The notes under the pieces were generated by a model. The model did not search any database. It was not told the origin of the DNA and saw nothing but the letters and a program-made list of their open reading frames with translations. The translations under genes were made by a program, and so were the position numbers. A stretch of DNA of 64,000 bases from Batillaria attramentaria (taxonomy: Eukaryota > Mollusca > Gastropoda > Batillariidae): positions 892,001 through 956,000 of the forward strand of contig JACVVK020000210.1 in NCBI GenBank assembly GCA_018292915.2. The letters are read 5' to 3'. Positions 48,029 through 60,216 of this stretch are shown here, one piece after another (the first letter of the stretch is position 1; every line of letters begins with the position of its first letter).

Positions 48029-51000
48029 ATGGCGGGGGAGTGCAGGATTCCAGGCCACATCACTGGCCTCTATGTCTTCGCTGTTGTCAACCTGTTTGTG
48101 CTGCTGAATGTCAGCATTGTTAGTGCTGATGTTATAGTGGTAAGTGGGCTGGTGCCATCTTTTATTCCTTGGCATTAATTTCATTTCAGCCAGAAATCTG
48201 CTTTTCATTTGGCTTGTTTTTGCAGCAGCATGAGTGGTGACAATTCTTTTAAAAACCCCACTGGATTTACAGACTAAAAACTGACTTGTGCATAGATATA
48301 TGCACCTACTGACCTAGTGCCAAGTCTCCTAGGACCTCAGTACTCAGTTTAGTAATAGTGGAGACAAAGAAGTGTGGCATGGCGCAACTGGTACAGACTT
48401 ACTGCATTGGGAAGTGCAGAAGTATGGAATGCCAAATTGGTGTTTTACCTAAATTTAAATTTAGTCTGTTACAGGTGGTAGAGTAGCTGGTTTTACATCA
48501 GAGTCAGTAAGGAAAAGCTTTGTTTTTAAACTTGAGCTCAGTAATAGTAATTTTTGTATGTATAATACTTGTCACTCAGTGTAGTCTTTTAGTAAGTCAC
48601 TGGTTCTGTTTTCCCTGTTTCATGAGACATGCATGGGACAAAAATTTGAGAATTATGCCTTTTACTAGTTTAGGGTGAACATCTGTTATCATTATATGTA
48701 CTGTATCTCTGTTGCAGTTTAGCACTGAGACCAACAGCACCAAAGACACCTTTGATGACATGCAAGCTCAGTTTGGGCCTGACTTCCCAGATGAAGGATT
48801 AGTAGTACGGATCAGCGGTTATTTATTTGGTCTTTGCCAATTGAGTAATGAAGATTTGTCTGGCGCCCAGCCTCCTGCTGTGGCTCAGGGCGCCTTGCAA
48901 TAGGAAAACTGTTCCATACACACAGTCATGCATACAGTAGACAGACTTTGTATGGGAAAATAACTCAAAAGGAAGGCAGTTTGGTCACATTTAAACCAGG
49001 AAGTGCTTAATTCAATGCCCCTGTCCGAATGGAAATTAAAGAGTATCAATTGCTGATGCATCGGTTTCATTAGTTTTGTTGGAAGAAAATATGTGTGATA
49101 GTAATCGGGGATTATAATTTTTGATATATTTCAGTATAATTTCAATATTTGTTTGGAAGAATTTAGGAAGGTGAGGCACTAGTGATGGGTGGCACGAGAA
49201 TCATAGGGCCGTGGACATTGTGGTTTCTTCAAGCCCTGCCCTGCTCCCATTCTCGTATTGGTTAACCAGAGACTCGTTAAATTAACATAAAATCAATTTG
49301 TGTTTCCAGGGCAGGCTAGTCTACGTGAACCCACACAATGCTTGCCGCCCAATTGATCCCCCGCCTCGACAATCGGACTACTATCCTTGGATTGCTCTCA
49401 TTGCACGTGGACATTGCTCGTTTGCTGAGAAGGTATTGTATGGTTTTAAAAGGTGGGGGGGGGAGGGGGGGCTGTCTTTTAAGAATGCTTTATCATTGAT
49501 TTTATCATTTAAACAAGTTTATTGCATTGAGCATGAACAAGCACTGAAGCAGAAGTTACGATTATGCTTTCTCATTTTTTCCCCCGGACACTCCCACATT
49601 TCCTTTGCCCTGTGTGTTGCAAAGCAAAATTGCAAACAACGGTAGCATAGCCACAGGATAACGTTCAGCTGGAGCAATTTTTTTTTTTTTTTTTTAAATT
49701 GGTAATGGCGCGTACGTGTACTTTTGTTCAGCACAGTAGTGGTTTAATTTCGTTTCTTGTAAATGTGCTAAGTACGATAGACGTGTGTATCTGTATAATA
49801 CTTATGGTAGTGGGTTTTACTTGGTTGGTTACCAGTATACTGCTACCAGTACTCTAATGAATGACAGTACACATTAGGGTAACTCAAGGTTTGGGGAAAT
49901 AAACTGCTGTTTCTTTTGTCATACATGTATGTATACTGAGTGCAATGAGCATGTGAATGATCAGGTGTAGACATCAGAAATACATGCATCATAATACATG
50001 TGTCATACATGTGTTATTTCGCATTTCCTGCCCGACCCATATCACTGCAATTGCAAATCGTCCCTCCCCTGGCCTGACTTATACCAGCGCAGAATTTACA
50101 AATTACAAACCCTGATAGTGATAGTACTGATATTGATACCAGCGATCGTGATACGTCAGATCTGCTTAGTGTCATACATGAGCTGGTCATTCAACTCGTT
50201 GCACTCAGATGATAATTGACTCCATTGTTGAGTAAAGATGTATGGTAGGTTAAGAAGGTAAAAAAGTTACTTGGAAAGTTTTACTATGTATTATAATTGG
50301 AAAAAGTGTGTGACACCTAACCCTTCCTGCTGTGTTCCTGCGTACAAGAGTTCCTGCCTTGCCTGTAGATGGTCAATCTTTGTCAATCATCTTTCATGTT
50401 TTAAATTATGGATTGTGATTGACAAAGGATTAGGAGGTTTTTTTTTTCTCCATCCCTTTATATTTTGACAAGCAAGAGGGTATTACTTGTTAGAAAGTAC
50501 CTTACTTGCTTCGGACAGCGGATTGGTTCTACTTTAGTATGATTGAAGCGGTTATATGGAAACATCTGCAATGTTTTTTTTGATACGTGTTGTAAGTTTT
50601 AATGTTAGCTCGAGCCAGAAAAAAACAAACTGTTTTTGTCTAACTTTCAAGGGATCTTCCTGTATTTTACTACATGTACATAATATTAACTTTTTCGAAT
50701 GGTAAAGGAGGTAAAGAAACCCTCACATTGTGTGAGTTTGGTGACCTTTTGGCACGGAGTCCTATAATTATAGTGCTTGCTGGCCGTATAATGTTGAGTG
50801 GGTTCAGCTAACATCTGTTTACACTGGTGATAACCCAGTTCAAGATAAGCCCTTGTTGTCAGTTTTCATGCTTGTCAGTGTTTTTCACGTTACTGCGGTG
50901 TACTACGCTGCATAGTACATAAAATTACGTATGAGAATCCTACGCTTCTAAGTTTCAGTTCCAAAAGCCTGTTACACTGAAACCAGATTAAATTGACATA

Positions 51001-51797
51001 GAAAATTTTAAGAGGTTGCTTGAGCTAGTTTCATAGTTTAGCTGATACTGAGTAGTAGGGAGTTTAGGGTATGGCTGGGTATCAACGTAAAGTTGAGAAT
51101 TTGTAGAATGGCAATTTGAGCGGGAAGAAAACATCTAATTATGACCATTCTGTTCAATCCAGTGTCCACTGTTGAACCATATTTCTGTAAAATACTGTAT
51201 CATAAAGCATGTGTCTGGCATATAATTATATAGATCTATATATTTATAAGAATTACTTCTTTTGACCCTTTGGTTACAAGTTATGAGGGCATGTGTTCAT
51301 GGTTACAGTGACCTTTTCACGAATTGAGTTGATTATCATCAGGTAATTCAAAGTAAATGCCTGTAGCTGCCTAGCTTATCTTATAATAATCCCACCAATC
51401 CTTCTCATTGTGGCAGAACTTATAAATGTAAAGCCACAGAACCTGTGCTGTGTTTGATATTGACTTTTTTCCCATTCCCGCACACATCACACGTCCATCC
51501 ATACCCTTCAGCACCAAACAGGCACAAAATAATGTTGAGTACTTACATGTTTTTTTTTATGTATCACAATCACAATGTCAGCATTGCTTTGCTTTCACTT
51601 CTTCTGCCCCATTTTGCCAAAACATCGCTTAAGACAGTTGTTCACCACAAGCGTACTCAAGTGCACCATTACATAAGGCTTAATGGTATGAATGATAGGG
51701 TTTGAGGCACACACACACACACACACACACCCCACCACCACCATCCCCAACCCACCCCACCCCACCCCACCCACCCCACACACCACACCACACCACA

Positions 51798-51832
<35 letters not shown>

Positions 51833-54789
51833 CACAAAAGAAAGTTTGTGTTTCACCACATACTAAGGAAAGTTGGTGTTTCAGCCTTTCCTGATCCTGT
51901 GATTGTAAGGCCCTCGCCAGTTCCCCAGCCTGTTTGTTAGCTGTCAGTATGTGAGAAATTCACTTTTCACTTTCAGAGAGATGAATTTAGCATGGTTTTT
52001 TTTCCATCATCAGTCAATCAATGCATCTTTATTATCCCAGAGGGACATTTGGGTGTGGTGGACAGACAAAGACAATGATACACATCAAAATAAAAATACA
52101 CATAAGATAATACATACAATTTATACATAATAAGCACTACAATTAAATTAGAGATTTCTGTGAATTGAAAAATCACATAAAAAACAGTCTTGGTATTAAG
52201 GTACATGTAGGTATAAATATGATCTAAAATAACTATTTAAGATTATCACAAGTTAAAAGACTTAATCCTCCACACCCTCTGGAATGTTTCAGGTCCTTAA
52301 TGTACAGGCGCTTAACTTTACGGCCGCCATTGTCCATAACTCTAGATTTGATGAGGATCTTGTACAGATGGCAGGCGGGGATCGTGAGTTGTCACACATT
52401 TTTTCCAAGAAATTATGGTTTTTGGTGCTTTGCTCTGCGTTTCAACTGCCAGAAAAGAAGTATGCGCTTGAAAGTGAAACTAGAAGGTGTTAAAGAGAAA
52501 ACTTAACAGAATGGATTATCAGTAATTGTGTAAGTTGTAATCCAGGCACATCCGATTTATTGCATACAAAGACGGACCAGGTTTTGGTGCAGCTGCAAGG
52601 TTCTGTTTGTTTTTGGTGCGCACAGAAGGAATGAAAAAGGGTTATTGATTGTGCATAAGAGGGCATAAGAATGGACGGTGAATTCTCATTCTTCCCGTTG
52701 TGCTTGTTTTCAGTGTCTTGTTGAAACGCAGAGCACATCATGAGCCGTTGTACTGTTTCTGGATTTTGTTGATTGCACAGTGGAGGGGAAACAACTAGCT
52801 GCCAGAGAAAGTTGCTCCCCTTTACAAGCAGTCAGCAAGAGTAGGCGTCCACTCCAACGAGGGTTTTTTTTTTTTTCCCTTGGTCTTTCTTTCCCCAGCA
52901 GTCCAAACAGTTCAGTATTTTTAAATCGCTGGCTTTTATTTTCAAGTGTCCAACTGCTAATTTTCACCAGTATTCACCTACAACAACGGGGCCACTTAGG
53001 TCGCGTTTTGATTTTTTCAGCATCATGAACAAAACATTGAAATTCACTGGGGCTGTGCTTGTTCAGTTTTTTTATTGTTGGCCAATCCTTACGGTTTTTC
53101 CTCTGAAAATATAATGCGGTTCTTCATCAAATTTTCCCATTGTTGAATTTGTCCCAGAGCTGCGGAAAATTGACCCGCGTTGGAGTGGAATTGCTGTTGT
53201 TTTGTTCTTAAAGAGGGGGATCACTTGCCCTTGTATGTTTCCAGGTTTTCAATTCTCAAAAGCAGTCCTACTCAGCTGCTATCATACATAATTATGAAGG
53301 GAATGATTCTTTAATGGAAATGGCAGCTGATTCCAAGTGTAAGTCTTTCTCATTCACCTGTAAAGTGTAAGTTTTCATGTAAATTTGAAGTCATAGATTT
53401 CACTTGAAACAGTTTACTTTCGAGCTGCATTTTCCAGTGTGTGTGTGTGTTTTTTTTGTTAACATTGTTTACGTTTATGAGATTGTATTGAATAATTTGT
53501 TTGACAAAATAGGCTACGAAAGTCCTGCATATATTCATGCGAAATTTTGAATGATTTAAAAAAAAAAAAAAAAACTAGTAATACTTAACCATGTTTATTT
53601 ATGATTTCATTTTGAACAAGCTTGTAAGGCCTCTAATGTTACACTGTTTTACTCATAGTGTTTTCCAGAAAAAGACATTACCATCCCAATCCCAAAGACA
53701 GACACTAGACACTCGCAATTTGTAAAAATGTGACTAACTAGTAACTTTTGTTTTGGCGACATAAATTTAACTTTTGGCATTACAGTTATTGTGGCAGCCT
53801 GTTTCTGACCACTGGAATGGTTCGTTTGTCTTTAGGTGTGGCCTCGCTGTTTTCTGAGAATCATAACTCAACTTTCATGCATTACTGACCTGTTGTGATT
53901 TAGTGTGTCTGTTTTTCATGCAGTTGGAACACGCGTCACCATTCCTTCTGTGTTTGTGGGATACGATGATGGGATGAAGCTGGCACATTTCTACAATTAT
54001 ACAGACAAGTAAGATTTACTGATGCTTATGCAACACAGTTTGTATCATGTATTACACAGACTGGGGAATTTTCAGTCATTTGGCAATTTTCAGCCAAATT
54101 TCCTATCCTTTCAGCCCAAAAATCCTAGGAAAAAGGTTGCACACGGTATCATCATGATACATATAACATATGGGACAGTCTCACTTCATTTTTGAAGTCT
54201 TGCATGTTGGTATCGAGACAGTATTTAATTTTGGGTGCCAAGAGAGGATACTTAATGCCTTTAGACGTTAAACCCCCAAACACCCACCCACCCACCCTCT
54301 TAATGCCTTTAAAAGCGCTAAAATGTGTTCTCTTCTGTGTGGGCATTGTCCCTGTGTTCCCCTAGCAGGGCGTTGCCTCTTCCCCCCAGCCTGGGTTTCA
54401 GTCTTTTCTCCTCGGCAATTTCCCAGCCTGATTACATAAATTATACGAGCACCTACTCCGTCACTTGTCAATATTCGTTTTCTTGTCATCGCAGATACAT
54501 GATTTATCCTGAGGAGTTATGGCCCTTTGGCTGGCACTAACTTGCAATGTATACATGTATAGTGTATGTATGGTACACCAACTGGAAAGCGAGGGCTCTG
54601 AATTCCATTAGTTGTTGTGCGGAGCCAGTGTACTTCGTGAACAGGGCTTAAATTCTTTCACTTTTTGGCGGATTTGCACCCTTGCCTAGAAAGGGATTGT
54701 TGGGCTCAGTTGGTATATTTCACCCATTAGGCGTGCAAATGTATACCAGTCAATTCTGTTGATATTTCGGCATAAACAGTCATCCACTA

Positions 54790-54822
<33 letters not shown>

Positions 54823-57800
54823 GTATCCCTGCAACGCGGGAGTGCAAATGTACTCCAGGGTCGGGCGAGGTGAAGTCACGTGGCCACTGACTTCGTTTTA
54901 CGAATTTACTTTGTGCAAAATATCGACGGAATTGACTGGCATATATTTGCACCTCCTGACGGGCGAACTGTACCAACTGAGCGATAGTAAGGAGTACTTT
55001 GAAAAATTTGTGATCATTAGCTAGGCACACACACAGGTCTGATGGAAGACTGATCCAGGAGTGGAAAGACCGCCTTTGGTGTCTTGGCTGTTACAGTGCT
55101 GTCTGTGGTTTCTGTTTTGCAGGACTGTGCTGATAAAGATTAAGGAAATAGAACCGTACAACTGGAGCATGTACCTCTTGCCCATGGGTGTCGTTGTCTT
55201 CACCATGATTTTCCTGTTGTTCATGTTTGTGGTGAGTCAAACATGCTGCGATGTGTTGTACCTGTTTAGGATAACTGTGTACCAACATTCTGTTGACCAA
55301 ACTTTTTATGTTTTTTTTTTGTTTTTTTTTTTAAAGTGAAGTTTAAAAATAAAAGCACTAAGAAATTTTTTTTTCATTCTGCCTTATTTTTTCAACGGAA
55401 CAATATTATGATAATGAGAGTAATATTATATGCCCCCACCCCCACCCACTCCCCCATGAACCAAGATGAAATGCAATTTGGTGGTGCTACTCAAGTTCGC
55501 TACAATTGATCTGCATGAGTTTTGCTTAGCTCCGGTGTAACAGGCTGTGCGGTATTGACCTGCTGTTCAGAATGCCAGATCTGATTGTTTTTTTCTGCTC
55601 GAACCATTTGGGGCAACAAGCTTTACTGGCAGTGGCTGTGAAAGCAATGCACATCTTCACTCTGCTTCTTTTCTTGTGCAGTTTGGACGGTGGGTAGGTG
55701 GAATCATACGTCGTTACCGCGCTCGTCTATCACCAAAAGCTCTGAGGAGAATCCCCATCAAAAAGTTCAAGAAAGGTATACCATGCTCAAGCCAATACTT
55801 CTCACTGTCTTGTTTTTTTTGTTGTTTTTTTTTGTGTGGATACTTTGGGTGTAAATGCTGACACTAAAGCCAGTCTGCCACCTTTACATTTGAAATCACA
55901 ACTTTTTGTTGTAATTATAATTATTCAGGGATGACAACAGTCTCGCCGTTCTCCGCCGTTCAGCTGTCTTAAAAAAAAATCTACGCTGTTCTAAAAAAAT
56001 CTCCGCCAAAAAAAAAAAAAAACGAAAAGAAATTAAAAAATCAAAGCCCTAGAACTTCGTCACTGAGCGATTTTCCTCCGCTGATCGAAAGGCAGCTTAT
56101 TCCCAAATGGGATGGTTTGTACTCGGCTGACAAGCACTGCCTAGTAAGCTTAAGTTGGCCACCTTTCGCGGCAGTGCGAGTTCACTCATTTAAGAGTGAT
56201 CATGGCGGAGGAACCTGTGAAAAAAAGAAAAAGTATCCAAATCGTTGGAAAGACAAGTGGTTAGATGAAGTGGTGTGCGAGAGTAGAGTTGGCGATGCCG
56301 TTATTAAACTCAACGACGAGCGGGCGTTATGTGTGCCGTGCGACAAGAAAATCAACTACGCAAGCCGGCCCCAGACCCCGGGGAAAATCTCCTCTGCTTT
56401 CTTAAAAGTTGTTGTCATCCTGATTATTGTTGCTTACTACTGTGTTATGAATAATTCAGCCAAGCCCAGATGCCATACATGTGCTGCATGCACTGTATTC
56501 ACGCAAAGTTGAGAGTGTATTCCACACATAATACAGACTGAGATGTCTTCCATATTTAGCAGAATACGTGTAATTGTTAACATAAGGCTTTCTCTGTTTC
56601 TCAGTAACCGCAAGCACCAGGCAACCCAAACTTAGCACAAATGCAGCTCATAAGTCATATGAAAAGCTTTCATACATGTGTATAACTGTAATTTTGGTGA
56701 CTTTTACCTAAGGGGTCAGGGTCACAGGGATGGAGTGCAAGTTTCGGAAATCAGAATTTGTGCAGAACGTTCGCCTTATCTGCACTGATAGTAAGAATGC
56801 CTTCTTGACCGACCTCTAATAAAGGTCAAGGTCGCATGTGAGTCGTAATTATACTCACCAAGGTTTTGTCGTTCTAGTTGTGTCATTTTCCGTGCGTTTT
56901 TTGTAAATATGTGGATGTGTGCTCTCCAGGTGACTACTACGATGTGTGTGCCATTTGCCTGGAGGATTTTGTGGAGGGAGAGAAGATGCGTGTGCTGCCT
57001 TGTAACCACGGTAAGTGACGCGTTGTCTATGCCTTATGATAACAAAAACAACTGGGTTTATACTGTGACTGTGTCAGGAATCTTCATACCTTAAGACAGC
57101 TTTTAACTGGGCACTGCGGAGCACCACAGTGTTATGCACACATGTGACACTGTTGTGATTACGGGGGTTTCCACGGCTGTCGTGTCATCACAGCTGCTGG
57201 GATTTCAAATAGCCCCAGCTGTGACTGTGGGTTCCACAGCAGATTGTGGTTGGCTGTACAGTACTACATCACTCGGACCGGCCCCCGTAGTGTAGTGGTT
57301 AGCACTTCGGATCATGGACCGGGAGACCCGGGTTCGAATCCCAGCCGAGGCAAGCGGGATTTTTCCTACCTAGGTCGTCTCCTACCCAGAGCGGGTGTGC
57401 TATGGGCCCAATGGGGAGGCTGTTGCCACACAGCCGAGCTTCACCGACTTCATGGGTGCGACTTTGGGGGTGCTTCCCTTGGTATGACACGTCTTATGAT
57501 GTGGATGATTACACGGCCGGCACCGCAGGTGCCGTAGTTCTCGGGCCTGGTTAATGCCGGGATATTTATGACAGGAAGCGTGGAATGCGGCCCTGTCCCG
57601 CAGTCCCAAACCACATGGACCTCCGTAGCATCATCTCACTATCATCCTCATCTCCATCATCATAAAAATTGTCCCAGCTTCCGAGTCCTCCGTGGGTTCC
57701 ACCCATGACCTGGGAGGAACACCACTGGAGCTGGCAAAGAGTTGGGGCAGCCAAAAAAAAACCAAAAAACTACATCACTCGGCACGCAAACATGGCGGAG

Positions 57801-60159
57801 AGTGTATCCTCACTTGCACTGTCGCCTGAACAGACTTCAGTGTTTACAGACCTTTTTGAGGAACACAAATGTCTTTGGGACATCACGGATAAGCACTACA
57901 TAGGCCGGACGGCTTGCATCCCAGCTGTGCTTGCCATTGCAGGCGCTATGTGCGTCAGATGGCATCATATCGTGATCGTGCGTCACTGTGCACAGCTATC
58001 TTTGTTCAGTTTTGTAGTTAGTAGACACACCAGGCACAATGACTGTGATGTGGCGCACGTGTGTTTCGCGTGCTGTGCCCAGTTAAGTGCAGGCTTTAGA
58101 GTACGTCAAGAATTTAAAGGCTTTTGTCTTTGAACGTCCACTTGCAAGCGTGCCTGTTCGCTTGAAATAGTCTGTGTTATACACGTTTCCTCCTTTTGAC
58201 TACAACTAATCATCAGTTTCTTTTCTCGGGGCAGCCTTTCACACCAAGTGTGTGGACCCCTGGCTGACCAGGCGTAAGAAGACGTGCCCCTGCTGCAAGC
58301 GCCGTGTCATCCCACGCAAGGCTAACGCTGAAGCTGACAGCGACTCGGACAACGAGAATGATGCAGCGGCACCCAACGAGAACACTCCCCTGCTCAACAA
58401 CAGTGCTAGTAACGCCCCACGCAGCTCAGCCAACGCAGCTGACCCCGAAAGTGGACGGGGTACAGAAGAAGACGCAGGACGACGCTTCCTGGCACCAGGT
58501 GTGTTGGCTGTTGACAAATTTTTGGTGGTGATGGTTGTAGTGGTGGTGTTAAACCCTTTCCAGTTCTGGGGAGCCGGCACAGTCAAAAGCATTGGACTTT
58601 CAATGCTCGAGTCACGAGTTCGATTCCCAGCTGGGGCCAAATTTTTGTGCTGGCCTTTTTCTCGTTGCCCTGTCTGCTATCACCCTCATTTGGCGGAAAA
58701 AGGACGTTGAACACCCACCCAACCACCCCTCCTTTCCAATTCCACATCTGTTGCAAGGCGAGCTTGCAGACAGTGAGTGAGGCAAAGTCACAATTTGCAA
58801 TGATTTTTGTGGTTGTGGTTGTGGTTTTGCTTTTGTGTTTTCCTTTTCTATGCTTATTGGTCTCTGCATTCATTGCGTGTGACAAAGATGGTGGGTTACT
58901 GATTTAGCGCTGGTTTTCATCAGTCTGTTGAATTTTTTTCCCTAAGTTTTATTCTGTAGCTAACACGTCCCCTGTGGTTCCAAAGCCATCTGTGTTGGTA
59001 AAGCATTGACTGAAAGTCTTGTTTCATTATGATTATGTTGTATTTGTTGTAGTTTTTTGTTATTTTGAATCATTGCTGGTTTTGTTTATTGGGTTGTTGT
59101 TTATTTTTTTTCTTTTTGGGGGGGGGGGGTGTTGTTGTGTTTGGTTGGGTTTTTGTTAAGTGGATTGTGGATCATTGAGGAAAAGAGTGTTTGCTTATGA
59201 CAGAAAAAAATATCGGCCAGGAAGAGGTCTTATGTGTAGTAACATTAAAATTTAATAATTTTTATAGGAAAAGTTACATTCAGTACTCCATTTTTGTCGT
59301 CAGTGCGCCGTGCCCGTAGGTCGAAGAGGAGTCGTGGCCAGCCGCAAGTAGTCTGTCAACCGGTCTCACCGATTCCGGAGGTAACAGAAAACTCTGAGTC
59401 TGATTCTGAGTCTGAGCAAGGAGCAGTCGGAGGAGTGGGCGTCTCGGACCGGCTACAAGAGGTACGAAACTTTACATTACTCTAGTCATTAGGCATTGGT
59501 TAGTTGGGTTTAATGTCCCACCCACACAGGGCTCCCTAAACTGTGCGTCTGTGCGTAATTTACGCACTAAAGTAAAAATGTACGTCCTAAAAAAATTTCG
59601 GGGGGTACGTTGAAGCATTATGAACGCGATCTGTGCTTAGCTTGACGCACTACCTCTACACTACTGTGCGTACGCCTATAGTGATCGAGTGAGTGTTCTC
59701 CCTTGCCTTGGCCGCGTTCAGTTTGGTTCTGTTTTTGGTTCTGTTTAACGCTCGCAGGCGTTAACTGTCTGCTGCTGCAGATCGGCGGCTACTACAGCCA
59801 CTCGCACGTAGTGAACGTTCCCCATCTTTTCCCGCTTCTGCGCTCGAAACTATGGACGAAAGATTAACGTTAGAGTCAGTGCTCTTGTTACCGATCGGAT
59901 TCGCTTTCTCTGTGATGAATCATGCCACCGAAAAAAGTGAAAGTTCAAAAGACTAAGGACTTTTTCGTCAGTGGAAAAGTTGTGGAGGGGCTTGAGCCCT
60001 CGCACAGCAGCGGGTGCACTTCGGCGTCGCATAGCTACGATTCAGACGTCGCATCAGAGTCAGCACACAGCAGCAAAAAGTCAGAGTTTCCAACTTTCAA
60101 AACTGAATTCTACCCACTTCATTTAATTATATGATTTGAAGTTGATAAAATTCAGTTTT

Positions 60160-60216
<57 letters not shown>

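Noticed and set aside
56117..56512. Independent gene in the RNF13 intron
   Set aside because: It lies inside an element with inverted ends and a 6-bp duplication, and a frameshift separates its ATG from the zinc-finger-like part.
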